A DNA stretch of 64,000 nt from Arbacia lixula (lineage: Eukaryota > Echinodermata > Echinoidea > Arbacioida > Arbaciidae). Positions 13,501 to 29,000 of this stretch are shown piece after piece. Below the pieces are notes generated by a model, which was not told the origin of the DNA, made no database searches, and saw nothing but the letters and a program-made list of their open reading frames with translations. A program made the position numbers and the translations under genes. Within the stretch, counting starts at the first letter, position 1; each line of letters opens with the position of its first letter. The stretch is taken from the NCBI GenBank assembly GCA_963669155.1, contig OZ022581.1, positions 18,628,527 through 18,692,526 on the forward strand, given 5' to 3'.

Positions 13501-16500
13501 TGTGCCTTTAATCTCATATAATTCTCAAAATAAAAGTCTGTTTTTCTTCCTTGAAAATTCCAAAATATGAATTTTGATGTACAATTTATTTATTTTCCAA
13601 CATTATGTCACCCATTGCCACAAACCTCAGACAAAGTCAGCCAGAAATATGTACTCTATTGTGTGTGTTTTTTTTGTTCCTCTAAGCCGACAACTGGTAC
13701 ATAGTATTTCCATATTTTGCACTTTGTACTACAAATGAATTATCAGTTGCTTGAAATACATGCGTAAACAGAATTGACTTATTATTTTACTCCTTTTCTC
13801 AAATAACTACCTTCCAATATGCCTGAGTTTTCTCAAATTTTCCCCAATTTTTTTGTCTGATTTTTCTAATTGTATTCAATGGAAAAAATATCGGGTAGCA
13901 CTGACATTTAAAGAGATCACTTGATTATAGAATTCAAATAAAATAAAACAGAAAATGACATTAAGTGATCATAATGCTTTAAATTGTTGTGTGGGATGTA
14001 ATATCACATTTATCATATTCATGTAGATATGATAATTTCAAGATTGATTTAATGACATTAAATGATGTTGTGATGCTGGTGTAAAGGATTTTGTAACATT
14101 GCTCTAAATGTCATTTTTTTTTCTTTCCAGGCACTCACGGAGTACAAGTCGTACATTCTACTGTGTACCACAAAAACAAGGGTGAGTTTGAGAGTTAACA
14201 TGAACATGAAGGAGGATAGACAATGGAAGGTTTGTTGGTCTAATTTGACATGGGGGCTCCTGAAGGCCCCAAAGTACCTAAAAGAGCCCCCCCCCCACAC
14301 ACACACAAAAGAAAAGGAAATTACTTAAGAGCCCCTGCCAAAAACTGGACATTTTCTTCATTGAGTTGCCCTATATTAAAGTGTGCAGCATGGTTATTTG
14401 CATTTGTTTTGAATGATAACAGGCTTCCCTACAGTTATTATTCCTTCCTGGTAGATATGCACATAGTAGAAGAAAGCTGCAAAGATACTTACAAAGCAAA
14501 GATAAGTATATGTATGTATGCAAAAACGGATGGTTTATTTCACATGGGGGCTCCTGAAGGCTGTTTTAGCCCCCAAAGTGAACAAAAAGGCCATCAACCC
14601 CCCGCCCCCCAAAACATTACTAAAGAGCCCCTGCCCAAAACTGATTTTCTTCATAGAATAAGCCTACAGCACGTTTATTTGCATTTGTTTAGAATGATAA
14701 CAGGCTTCCCCGCAGTTATTATTCCTTCCTGGTAGGTGTATACAGTAGAAGAAAGCTGCAAAGATACTTACTGGGCAGATGATATGATATGTATAGATAG
14801 ATGGTTACTCTGTACATCAAATCAAATTGAAAAGGCTACCAGTATTGGCAAATCAAACTCAAGTAAAAGTGACATGAAAGAAGCCAAATTAAACAGGAAA
14901 TGGATCTACAAAAGACTTTAAACTTGATCGTACTTTTAATGACATAGCTATTAGTCATAAATTGATGACAATATTTGTTTTGACATAAAGTTTCTTCTGT
15001 GAAAGTTCAACAGTATATCACATAACATGTGCAGTGTTTGTTGATTCTTTTCACATGATTTCTAAATGTATAAACTTTAAATGTTCAATGTCAATTTAGA
15101 AAGACTCGTGCATGTTTTTTTTTCATTTCATTGATAGGTTTTGTATTGTGATGTTGAACGATATGAATTTCAGTGCATACATGTAGACAGTACATCATGT
15201 AATTGTTCATAAAAATGACAGTTTAAAGGAAAGGTTAGCTCAGCTGTTTTTACAAAAGTCATCAAACTCTGCAGTATACCCTCACAATACGGTGTATGAA
15301 ATCTCAATTGAAATCTCAGTTGTAGCCTTAATCTCTAGGTTACAGGAGCCACTAGGTTTTGGACAGTTTTGGACTGTCTTTAACCTACTTGATCACTGTC
15401 ATCCCGCTCAAAATCAGTTTTTAGCTCTAATTTCGTGAGGGAAGTTTATTTACAGTATTTTCTGCCATTTTCTGTGATATTTACAAAATTTCATTATTTT
15501 GACCTGCATACAGGCTACCCTTTCTTTGCAATCTGAATTTATTTGCTCTAACCTAGAGGTATACTCAAAGATACATTTTGCTGCCTGATACACAATCACA
15601 TTATAAATTTGCTCTTCTACTACCGGTATGTAATGCATTGATGGGAAATATGAAGCCACTTCCTCATTTAAAGAGGTCATTCTGTGTGTAACTGGAATGA
15701 TGTCTTTTTGCAGGGCCCAGTTAATATGTACTGATCAATTAGGTCATCACAACAGAAGAAAACATTGTTACTTTAATAGTATCGAAAGTAGCCTAATTAT
15801 TGAGTTTTTCTTGTGAATGAACATGGTGTAATAATTTGGCTGCTTTCATTTAGTTCAACATTCCCCTTTAAAGGGTTACTAAATTGGAAAAATAAGTTCC
15901 TACTAATCTATGTAAAATTAGCCACTAAAAACACATTTCACATTTGTTTGCTGCAAAAAGTCTTCATAGAGCCAAACGAATGTGAAATTCATTTTTAGTG
16001 GATAATTTTACATAGATTAGTGGGAACTTATTTGTCTAATTTAGTAACCCTTTAAGTGTAAAGTTGCTAGTTGTCTCTAGGATGTAGAGTTTGCATACTG
16101 CTAAGTAAATATCAAGTAGTGTTCTATCACAGTGTATCAATTTTCCTGTAGCTCTGATATTGTCATTCTGGTCATAACTACACATATTTGACTTGAAATC
16201 ACATTGAGCAAGAATCAGTAGAGATGCATTTGACAGAATATTCACGAAACTAACAAAAAAAAAAGAACTATTTGTACTATCTATCTCATTCATCTTTTTT
16301 TTTTTTTTTTTTTGGGGGGGGGGGATAGGTGGGTTTAGGAGAATTCATTGATAGTGACATGTCATAAATCCACTTGGCTATGATACAAGGACATATGTTC
16401 TCCTAAAATTGGAATGAAGTCTCTGTTCATCATAATGATTTAGAAAGTACTGTACAATCTTTTGTATTTATTTATTTATTGTATGTATTTATTAATTATA

Positions 16501-19500
16501 CATCATTCCAGTACATATACAACATAATATTACCCATGAATTGTTAGAAGTGAACTGAAAGAGGAAGATCTTGAGTGGAAAAATCACAATAGATGACGTG
16601 GGAAAGGAATGAGACAAATCAAGACAAAAAGTGTACAGTCATGCAATATATATTGCAGCTATTACTATGTACTAGTACATGTCCTGTACTTTGGGATACG
16701 TACCCAGTAGTGAAGTACTGCATGAATGTGGGGTTTGCCATTATAAAGACTTGGTCGTGCATTGATCCTGCTAATGTGAAATTTGTTTACTGCTGGACAG
16801 TCAAATATGATGATTCAGTTCGCTCATTTAACTGTGAAAGCCCTTTTGTAAGCATTTTGTACAGTTCAGTTGTTTTAGTCTTTCTGTGTCCATATATAGC
16901 CATGTGCATATTTGGTGCAATAGTGGGCACATATGCTCCGAACAGGAAGTGGTTTTGTACATGGAATGCAAATTGGCTGTCAAAATTCACTAAATCATAA
17001 ATAGTTCATTATTCATTTGCTTTATGTGAGTGTCATTCCAGTTTAAAATCAGGTCATATGTTTATGACGTTCAGAGAAGCTTGGTTATATGAGATGATTA
17101 ATGATCAAACATCATTCAGTTTTTTCATTTTATGCTAGGGGATGTGTATTAGTGTTGGTTCTATGCAGTAAATATATGCTGCATATGATGAATGTGGATG
17201 CGACTGGCATACATGTATGCTGCCTTAGTAGAGCACTATATGACATGGAGTCCGCAGAATTACTAATATATGTAATACATGGTTTCTGTACAGACCTGCT
17301 CACCTATGATTACTTATTTTTTATGCACCATTGATGCATTGAGCACCAGTTTGTCTGGGGTACAAAGGGTTAATTAAACAAATGAATGAAACCCTTAACA
17401 TCTGGAAAACAAATCATTAAATGTAGATATTTGCTTCAGGTTTGTCTTGTTTTTGAAATGCATGGTACACAAGAACACTGAAAGACTGTATGATAGGTCA
17501 TTATTGACCAATGTGCTGCCCCCCCCCCCCCCCATGATGATACATAATTAGGAGTCAAAGCTAGTAATGATCACTTTCATAATTGTACAACATCCTTTCC
17601 GATAGTTTTCACATTTTTACCAATGTCTTATCGTGGTCTTTCTTCTTTAATTCATTCAAGTTATTGGATGGGTTTCTGCATTCATTCCCTGTAATGCCCT
17701 CTTTCTACAGAAGTGACCCTTTTGAGACCATTAAGCGCCCACACAATTTGACAGATCTCTCCGATGGTCTTTCAGTGAGCTCTCAATGATGTCAAGGGTG
17801 TTCCATGATTTCTCAGTGATCTTTCAGGGAACACTTTGGTTGCTATGGTCACCATCTATTCTTTAAACTAGTCCATAGCAGGCTCACAAGAGTCTCTGAG
17901 AAAGGGGACTTTCGATGAACACTCAGCAATCTCTTAATGGTCTCATCCTTTCAGTGATCTCTGAGTCCGAGGTAACTCAACAAAAGCAACATCAATCTCC
18001 ATTAAATTTGCTGAAAATAGACTATTTGCTTCCTCAATGAGTGCTCGAGGATTTTGAGAGTGTTTCTAAAACGACATCTTTGTTGGGTCTTCAGACTGCT
18101 GAGAGATCTGGCCAAGTTTTGGTTTTGGTTCAAACGATCATGTGGAATTTCTTATCAAACTAAATTGATTGATTGGTGGACTTGCACCGTAATGAAATTT
18201 AAATTCTTCATTCTCCCCTGCAATGTTATGGAGCCTGTCTGCTCTGCGAATGTTTTTCTAATGTTTGCTTTGTTTTTTTTTAATTCTCTACAGGTTGAGC
18301 ACAAATTCAACCATCTCCAAATTGATGCCATAGAAAGTGATAAGCCTCTGAAGGTATGACAATAGTTCAAATATTAACCGATACCTTACTATTATTCTTG
18401 TCATTTCATGATCAATACTTAATTGTACTGAATTAATCGGTAGTTGATGTCAGCCGGTGTATGTCAAAGGAATCTATATTTTATAACTTTTGAGGAAATG
18501 GTAGTAAAAAAAGTACACTGTAACACAGGGGGATTAAGCCCCCCCCCTTCCCCAATGCAATGTAGAGCTCCCCCCCCCCCAAAAAAAAAAAAAAAAAACA
18601 GCCCCTTTTAAAAAAAAAAAGTAGACTCCCCTTCTCCTTTGAAATGATAAATCTGATTTAGAGATATCTGCATCAAGGCATCTATATATGCACCATAGAA
18701 ATCCATGCAGTCATACTTAAAACAGAAATGATTAACCATTATGTGATTTACATTTGTCCAGTACCATATTTTTAATCATGGTCATACTCAAAAAGATGTC
18801 ATGATCAAACTTCACAAATGATGAACCCCTTGGATAGATACTTCATAAAAAGTTTGTAAATATAAAAACATCCAGAATGAATTCCATTCAAATATGATGT
18901 ATCTCAACATTTTATGAATTTAAATGTTTCTTTATATGCACTGGTTTATACAAAATATTGTTGTACTTTAAAAGATAAAGCATAATATATTTAAATGGTA
19001 TTATACATATATGTATTATTGATGTGCATCTAGCTCATGTGTGCTATTCATATGAGCTTTGTGTTGTAGAGGAAATCTTTGTGTGTATTTTGACCATTTT
19101 TATATTGTTTTTCATTGTGTTTTAAAAAATCAGCTCAAGATCAGCTTACCAAAGGAGAAGGAGAAGGAGAGATGTTTCGGCTTCCTATTTGGCTCTGGGA
19201 ATGACACGCTAGATGTGGTAGAGTTCATCCTCAAGGCTCTGCAGAGAGTGTTCCCACTGACCAGCATGGAGTGAGTATGGCAGAGGGGCTGTGCACGTGC
19301 TATGCATTTCAGTGAGCTTGTTAACACTGTTGAGAGTGACGTGAGTGTGAGAGAGGGAAACAATTCGTTCCTAGAAATCTTTGCTCAGTTGAGAGCATTC
19401 CCATTCAGTAAGTGGAGTAAGTATGGCAAAGGGTTGTACACGTAAGCCTGTGTGTTTGTGAGCATGTTAGCATGTGAGTGTGGAAATTTGTATTCAGAAA

Positions 19501-19988
19501 CCTGCCTGTAATTCAGTTTGCTTATGCTGATCAGCACACAGTGAATTTGGGGGTTACATTTACATTTGCCTGAAGAAGTTTGACACTCCCAACCGTTTCA
19601 GACTTTGGTACTTCATTGTAAATGAAATGTTTGCACAAGTTTTGATGTGTTTACAATATTTATACAGATATCCGCACTTAAGTAATCATAATTCGAATGA
19701 GAGTTCTCTTAAACATTTTTTTTTCAATTGTCCTTCTCTTCCACCTATTCCTTACCCTTCCTCTTTTCCTTATCATTCCTTTCCTCCTCATTCTCTTTCA
19801 TTCCCTCTCCCTCCTTCCTCCCATCTCATCTTCTCTCTCCTCTCTCCTCCTCTTCCCATCCACCACCCCTCCTCCTACCCCTACTCCTATTCAAATCTCT
19901 TCTTCTTTCTCCTCTCTTTTTCCTTGTTCTCTCTCTTCTTCCTCCTACTCCTTCTCCTCCTTCTGCTCCTCCTATTCTTCCTGCTCTC

Positions 19989-20021
<33 letters not shown>

Positions 20022-23000
20022 CCTCCTCCTCACACTTTTACCTGTACCCCTACCCCTCCAGAAAATTGATCCGCAAGATCCAGCTGGACCCTCCTGAGCG
20101 GCAGAGCCACATGGAGGCTCGTCTCAACCGGATGTCAGTGGCTGAGCTCGGAGACCGGCCCTGTGGAGGCTTCAGTCAGATGTACCGCTTCATGTGTGAC
20201 TACTTCAGCTTGCCCTTCCTTGCAGAGGTTGCCTGGGTGAGTAGGGAGAACATAAGTCTTTCTGGTTTATTTATCAATGGTAACTATTATTAAACCTGAT
20301 TTATACATGCGCTGTTTCAATGAAGTTGACCTATGTATCATCACCCTTGAATGAGGGGGGAGGAGGAGGGGGGAGGAGGAGGGGGAGGGGGAGGAGGGTG
20401 GAGGAGGTGGAAGGGAGGAGGAGGAGGGGGAGGAGGAGGGGGAGGAGGAGGGGGAGGAGGAGGGGGAGGAGGAGGGGGAGGAGGAGGGGGGAGGAGGAGG
20501 GGGAGGGGGAGGAGAGAGGAGGAGGTGGAAGGGAGGGGGAGGGAGGAGGAGGAGGGGGAGGAGGAGGGGGAGGAGCAGGGGGAAGGGAGGGGTAATATGT
20601 ACAGTAAAGTTTATTGTTATGAATGGTTTGTTGATAGAGAGGAAAGGAGGAGAAGAAAGAGAATAAAGAAGTGAGAGATCAGAAATGGGAGGGAAGGAGA
20701 AAGACTGAAAAAAGTGAGGATTAAGAAAACAGGCAATCTTATGTATCAAGGTGAAATACAATTAATATCGCTTTCCTAGGTAGTGGAGTAGAGGAAAGTG
20801 GAAGAGGGAAGGAAGAGGAATAAAAAGAAATAAAAGGGTTTTATAGGTGCAAGGAAGTACAAGAGAGCGAGACACACACACGCAGAGACAGATAAAGGAA
20901 GACATGGAGAAAGACATGGAGAGAGGGAGACAGAGGGAGAGGGAGAGACATTGAGAGAGACAGAGACAGATTGTGAATAAGGGAGAGAGAATGTGGGAAC
21001 ACATACAGAAAATGAAACAGGAAGGACTTAGCAGAAAATAACCATCTTCGGCTGAATCTTCTCTATCTGTACACAGGATATAGACACCATCTACTTATCG
21101 CAGGATTGCAAGGAGTTGAGAATTAACGACTTTGATGATCTCGCACCAAAGTAAGTAACTTTCTTTGTTTTCAATATCCATTGGATTCCAGAACTCTAGT
21201 ATACTTCTATCCTACCTGCATATTATGAATGTATATTTGTTTACTGCCAATAAGAAAATTAATTAGTGAAATAGATATATTCTGCTCAAGGGGGAGAATG
21301 TGAATATGAGTCTCGTGCAGGTTTACAGGAACATGATCGTTGGAATGTTTTGGCACCACTCCCTAAGATGTATGGCATTATGCCATAGACTTTGTTTGTT
21401 TCTCTATGTGTATGATGTTCTGTATATTAATCGATACTTGATGTAAGATGATACCCAATCAAAAATGGCAACCAAACTGTATGTATACTACTATCGTTCT
21501 TCGATACCAGCAATTTTCTCACCTTGTGTTTCACAAGCAAATAAACATTTTTCACTTACAGGTCAGTGTAAGATCAGTTATTAAACTTGATTTCCTTTCA
21601 AATAAATTAACCTAAAGATAAAGACTCACTAGATATGCTTTAATGTGATCCTTAAATCGGGTGTCATTGTAATACTTGATAGCTACAATTGATGTGTGTT
21701 ACTAGAACATCTGCGAGTAATGATAAGGATATTTCAACGTCAACTTATGCATGTTTTTTTCTTTTCCTGTGTGTGTGTCCCACCTACCCAGACATATGTT
21801 ACCTATCATAGCAGCACTCAACTACAACACCTGGTTCACCCAACTCACAATCGTCAACTACAAGCTGGTGAGGGCAGTGTTAAGAGCTGGGGCCGTATCA
21901 TAAAGGGCTACGATCAGCATGGATCGTAACTTGCAATTGATATTGATCATAGCTTGTGTGGATCTATCTTAACTATATGATTGATTGCAAAATCATGCAT
22001 AGGCTTGGACTCGCAAGAAAGAGCTGTGCAATAGATGGTTGGTGATATGGTGGGTTGCAATAAATAGCAACTGTGCAATTGATTGAAAGTTTCTATCTAC
22101 TGCAACTCACCCTTTGTGATACGGTGCCTTGTTTTTAACATTTAGGACCATTCCAGTCCAAAAATATGTTCCTATTTATTAGCAGAAAATCAGGAGAGGA
22201 AAATGACAACTACTGAAAGAGTTATAAATATTTAAAAGATATTCAGTATGCAAGAACATGTTTTTTATCATTGCAAATTGGGCAAAGACATATGGAAATC
22301 ACATTCTGGGAGAAGAAATTAAGGTGTCAAAATGTACCTAAAATGATACCAGAACCAGAATGGTACCAGAACAACATCACAGCATTTTGATGGAGTTGCC
22401 AATTTTCCTCCATTTAATAGTGATATTCCTCCCCAAAATAAAGGGCTTTTCTGATCTGTGTTCTTGTATTGAGAGGAACATAGTTTTGGACTGGAATGTG
22501 GCAATAACCTGCTTGCCCCTTCTTGAGTGCTGGGCTTAGATATCTTTTTTTTCATAAATACTTTGTCTACCAAAAAATTCTGCTCCATGAGATAAATTGA
22601 ATGAATTTAAGAATGCATTACCGGGTAATGGCACATAAAGACTTACAGTAAGAAAGATGTCATCATTGGTTACCACAAGGGAAAGCATTGTTTGGAAAGA
22701 AGCTTTAAGAAGTGACTGATGCATTCTGGGAGCAGTCTAGGTCCATTTGTTTAACAAGTAGCTGGTTTGTTGTTACTTTCAGTTTGTATGCACATACATT
22801 AACTTCATGTAATGCTCAGCTATTTCCACTTACATAAAAAAAAATGATAATCTTTAGGGCTCCGTGAGTTTTGCCGTGGGCTTCCAAGCAGTCTATATCT
22901 TCCAATTGTTATGCAAAATAAAAAGTTGTTACAAAGATAAAGTGTGTGTGTTCATAAATTGACTTTGGATAATGTGGAGCTTGTGTGAGTTTTATAACAA

Positions 23001-26000
23001 AACAAAATTTCTGATGATTGTAAGTGAGTTTTGTTTAGGCCTCCAAAAGTTCCACTTTTCGTACTTTTTTCGTAGTCTATTTGCACACAACGTGTATTTC
23101 CATAAAAAAATACAATAGTGATACAGCCTGTCTTTCATCCGTAGTGTTAGAATATAATAAGATGGATTGTAATACCAGTTAAAAAATGTGTTCCTGAGTT
23201 AATTAGTGTGTAGCATGTGTATTTATCCTGTTTTATTTCATTTTGTTGCTCTCTGTTTCTTTGTAGACTCCTGAGGCTCTGAAGGAGATTCCTAAGGTGG
23301 TCCTCACATCTCAGACCCTGGAATGCCTGACGCTCGATGGGGTCGGGCTCAAATGGTATGAAACAGTGTCAAAGTCATTGACTATGACAATGGCATTGAC
23401 TATGTTAACAACAAACCTCATTGACATTGTGAATGACAAATGTCATTGACTATGACAATGACATTGACTATGTTAACAACAAACCTCATTGACATTGTGA
23501 ATGACAAATGTCATTGACTATGACAATGACATTGACTATGTTAACAACAAACCTCATTGACAATGTGAATGACAAATGTCATTGACTATGTAAATGACTA
23601 TAACATGTCATACATTGACTATGTAAATGACTATGACATATATATTGACTGTGTAAATGACTATGACATGTTGTACATTAACTATGTAATTGACTATGAC
23701 ATGTTGTACATTGACTATGTAAATGACTATGACATACTAATAAATACTATTTAGAAAATAGCAAAACTTTCGGTAACACCATGTGGTTGTATTCTTTTGG
23801 ATAATTGGCCCACTTATGGGGTGAAGAAAGGAAAGGAAAGTGAAAAGTGAAAAAAGGAGAGGTGAATTTTTATATTTTATAACACTTACACAAGACTATT
23901 TTTAGCTTTAGTTTTCGGTGTTTTAAACCGAAAATAAATGGGATGGAATGGAGGTAGAAGAAGAGGGTGGGTGTTGATGAAAGTTGTGAACTAGTCACAA
24001 AGTAGTGATAAAGAGAAAAGAAAAGAAAAGAAAATGAGAAAAGTGTAGAAAAGTGTAGAAAAGTTATAGTCAGTTCTGCAACTAACTAAAGGTTTCTTTC
24101 AAAATCTGGAAGAGGGAGTGAGGGAGTATCAGTCTCGACGTTTCGGGCAGTGTGCTCTGTCCGTCATCCGGAGAATAACTCGAAGAAACTAACGAGCGCG
24201 CCCGGTATTTATGCGATCCGAAGGGATCCGAAATAACCCGAGAGTGTCCGAAATCAGCCAATAGGAATAGAGCGTTTCGGCGCGAATGTGCTGTGTGCAC
24301 TAGAGCGTGAAACAGCTGAATAGGTGCGAAAGTGCGGCGTGAATGCGCGGTGTGCACTGGAGCGTGAAACGGCGCGAAAGTGCGGCGTATTCAATTCCCC
24401 GAGCTTTCGGGTAGGTCGTCGTCCCGTGTGCGTTGTGCGTGGTGGTGCTGCCGGTTTGCGTGGTGAAGAAGTGGCATCCAGATATCTATGACTATGACAT
24501 GTTGTACATTGACTATGTAAATGACTATGACATATGTATTGACTGTGTAAATGACTATAACATGCCATACATTGACTATGTTAATGACTATGACATATAT
24601 ATTGACTGTGTAAATGACTATGACATGTTGTACATTGACTATGTAATCGACTATGACATGTTGTACATTGACTATGTAATTGACTGTGACATGTTGTACA
24701 TTGACTATGTTAATGACTATGACATGTTGTACATTGACTATGTAAATGACTATGACATATGTATTGACTGTGTAAATGGCTATAACATGTCATACATTGA
24801 CTATGTAAATGACTATGACATATATATTGACTGTGTAAATGACTATGACATGTACATTGACTATGTAAATGACTATGACATGTTGTACATTGACTATGTA
24901 AATGACTATGACATGGTGTACATTGACTATGTAATTGACTATGACATGGACAACCATCAGTCTTAACTTTTGATAATCGATCAAAGAGTATTGGTGCCTG
25001 ATCAACACCATAATTCTACTCCTCACCCTAATCCCTAATCCCTACCCCCTGCAGGGAGTTTGTGCAGGAGTTGAGTACGTCGCTGCTGGCCAACCATCAG
25101 TCTAGCCTGCGCAGCATCAACCTCTCCAACAACCCCATTGATGACCGGGGGGTCAAGCACCTCAGCGGCCCTGTGGCCAAGATGACCCACGGCCTTGTCG
25201 AGCTCCGTCTGGCCAAAGTCGGCATGACTGCTGAGGGTGAGAAAAAGCCTAATCCACTGCCAAACCAGCCCAAAGTCTTACTGTCTTACTTTGCAATCAA
25301 TGTGCATGCATAATGGTGCTGACTACAATTCTCGATATCGCAAAAAAATATTACATACCACCGCATGCGGCACTCTAAAACTTTTTAGCATATATTTTAT
25401 ATATTTTATATATATACAGTGGGAAACTAGCTGGGCACTTCCTGTTACATTTCCATCGACACTTTCCCAGTAACCCACTTTCCCACAGAAATTCATCCTA
25501 TACTTGCTACTATATGGTGAGATGGAGACTTTGTACGAGATGTTTCAGAAGATGACTGTAGTAGAATTGAGAATTTTCTTGACTAAAAGAGGGGTGTCTT
25601 GCACCGACGCAAGGCACTATGTGCTGGACTACAAAACCGGAAATATACAGGTCAACAAATTTGGCTGAAAAGCTTGTAGCACTGTGAACGGTCATATTTT
25701 AGAGTTATTTGTGATATTGAGAATTGAATGCAATCAATGACAGTCAGTGAATGCAATCATTGGGAATGTAGTCTCATGTTCATCTGTATATGTAACCAGG
25801 CTAGGTGGTTCTAAGCCACAAAGCTCATTAGAAAGTGCATTCCATTGCGTAGGACCACTGTGTCCATACTAAGGCCCTCGCAGATGACACGATTTTGCCA
25901 CGATTCTGCAGTTCTAAGGGCCTAAGACCTCCTTCATGAATGTAATGATTGGATCATGCGATTCAGTCAGTCTCAGAGTCGTAAGTAGGACTTATCGGAT

Positions 26001-29000
26001 CGTGTCGTCTACGGTAGCCTTCACAGCTGATAGACCTTTCTAGTTCATGACAACATTGAACAATATCAGACCTTGGTTATGACACATCACCTACGGATTA
26101 AACATTGCTTTTTTGCAGAGATAACAGAAAACAATGATAACTGGTTTTCTTGGCAATGTTTTCTTTGTGACAGGGGCGTCTCAGCTGGGCCGGGCTCTGA
26201 CGGACAACAACTTCATCCCGACCAAGCTCAAGGTCTTGGACCTGTCTGGGAACGCCTTTAGAGACGCTCAGCATGGGGTAAGGAATGCTTGATCACTTCA
26301 TGTAGATTCAAAGTATAGACCAGGGCAGGGTGATGACACTTCCCTAGTTATGACCTCAGTGTGATGAAAAGCAAAGGTGACCGAGATTGAACAAAAATAC
26401 GATTTGGGACCATTTGTTAAATTAAACTACACACAAGTGCCTGCATGTATGTGCATATGTAGCTTTTGTGAGGTTACAATGAAAAAAATAGAAGAAGCAG
26501 AAGAGAAAAGGACAGAAAGATTTGCAAAATTCCTGTTAACAATGTGATGTAACCCGATCAGTACTTGATCAAGTGCACAATGCACATATGGTCGCTATGT
26601 ATTGCTTTCATCAGCTGGTTAGTTGCTAGGCTCGAGGTAAAAACAGCACCAGATGTCCAGGGACACATATATGAATACATGGGGGACTGATATATTCATG
26701 AAAGGAAAGTAATAATGGTGATGACAATATTGTGATGATGATATAAAGGTTGTACTGATGATATTGAGATTGTACTTGATATACAGCTTACATTGTCATG
26801 TGTACCTAAATGCTTGTTTTTGTTTATTACTAAGCTTGTGATATTCTTTCCAATTTGCTTAAAATTTGCCTGTGATTGATTTGTAAATCAGCAAAATTAA
26901 CAACGTTTTGTGTCGGTCTTAACAAATGTATGCTCATACAGCTGTAAAGGATCTTACATACATCATGTTTTCTCTATCGTTTCATCGTAATTATTTAACT
27001 TTCTTGTTTGATGGGGAGTCATACGTAAGTACATGTGTTGGTCATTCTCCTGAGATATTGCAAAACACCAGACATTGTTTGTGTGATCCACAGAATTGCT
27101 AAGATTGGGTTTGCATGGAAATGTAAAACCATGTGCTTACATGGGAATAGAGGAGTTATCTTCACCGTGAAAGACAGGTACTAAGATGTGATACTGTACT
27201 GTATAGTAGTCAGGCCAGTGCTTCCATCCAATACGACTATGTCATATTAAGTATGATAAACATTGTAAATGGTAAGATTCAACAATATATTTTCCTCATC
27301 AAAATGAAATATACAAATTATTTGAGTGTACAATTGAGTCTTCCATTTTTCTGTTTTTTATTCAAATCCAAATATTACCATTGATATTGGTGTGTGTTTT
27401 TCCTTCTAAAGATATGATTTTGGCCTGAAACATATAAACATTTTTGGAATATAATTTGATTTTTTAATGCACGTTGTACTGAGAATTGAAGCAAAGAAAT
27501 CTTGCTGCTCCCTGCTCCCTGCCTTTACTCCGGAGTCAAGATTAAGAAACATGGCCGCACATTGAGTTCTTGAAATGTTTAGATTGAGGGATGCCAGGTT
27601 TCGGGGCAAAAGCCGGAAGTGTGGCCTTGGCACCTGACCATCCAGCATGGCCATTGGTCCGTTTTCAGCCTGTTTTTTGCACAATAAACCCAGCTCATTA
27701 AAGTAATGATATATTGCATTTGTATAGTGCTTCGTCCAATGTTTGTAAGCGCGTAAGAGAGAAAAGAGATACAGGACACGATAAAAAAAGATATAGAGAC
27801 TTACAATAATTGTCTGAAGATGTGAGTCTTGGGAAGAGAGTCTTAAGAGAGTCTATGATATCAGATGCTTCATGGATGTGTATAGAGAGATTGTTCCACA
27901 GTCTTGTTAAGTGACTTTCAGACGCGGTTGCTGTCAACTTAGATTGTCACTATGGCACGCAGCAGTGGCAGTGGCACACTGCAGTCAGTGTGAACACATT
28001 TGGATCCAGATTTGATCGTATTTAGATTGCTTGAATCCCTCGCCACAGAACGGCCAACCAATGTGTGAACAGGCGCGCCGCAACATGCTGGTGAGTGGTG
28101 AGAGGCCCTGTGGTTTGTTTAGGAGGCATGCGGACTTGCAGGTCATGGGTTCAAACCTGGCTTTGTTGCACAGACACTGTGTGTGCATGCATTCTCTTGT
28201 GCACATTTGAGACCTGGGCCCTGTAACATAAAGGTTTGCAATCAATCGCAAAATGGCAATGGCCAATCAACACCATTGTTCAAAAGACTGATCAGTATCC
28301 AATCAAAATTTTGTCTTTCAAATTTGCATTGATTGCAAAATGAATCACAAAATTGATCGCAAAATGGCAATGGCCAATCAACACCACTGTTACATGTGCT
28401 CTTTGTTCTTTGTTCAGTAACCAATCAGAATTCGTCTTTCCAATTTGCAATTCATTGCAAAATGAATCGCAAAATTGATCGCAAAATGGCAATGGCCAAT
28501 CAACACCATTGCTACATGCGCTCTTTGTTCAAAAGACTGCACTAGTAACCAATCTGAATTCGTCTTTCAAATTTGCAATTGCTGGCAAACTTTTATGTTA
28601 CGGGGCAGGCCCTGTGGTTTGTTTGGGAGGCCTGCAGACATGCAGGTCCTGGGTCAAAGCTGGGCTTGTTGCACAAATGCTATTCGTGCATGCGTAGTAA
28701 GTCAGGAGCTGGTTAACTGTTGGGATTGGTATTAAATATTTTGAAATAGTGGTAAACAGGATTGATTTGTTTCATGTTCTATGCATGGCAGATGTTTTTT
28801 TTTTCTATTGCTCACTGGGTGTGTAATTTAACTACATGTGACAATGCTTTTGAACATGGATGTCAGATGTACAAAAATCAGTTCTGGGTATCAAATGGGA
28901 TTCCACCATATTGTTAACTACATAACTATATGGTGACTTTAGATAACTCTCTAAAGTATATGGAATATGTAGATTTAAATCAATCAGATATTTTGTTTGT

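Noticed and set aside
16593..17000. 135-codon ORF
   Set aside because: No recognised domain, AT-rich composition like the intron, overlapped by a minus-strand ORF.
20320..20674. Arg/Gly-rich ORFs
   Set aside because: GGA polypurine array, not an RGG protein.
23370..24960. CRISPR-like array
   Set aside because: Eukaryotic locus, no unique spacers; simple minisatellite.
24433..24966. 177-codon ORF of YIDYVNDYD repeats
   Set aside because: Read-through of a 33-bp minisatellite in an intron.
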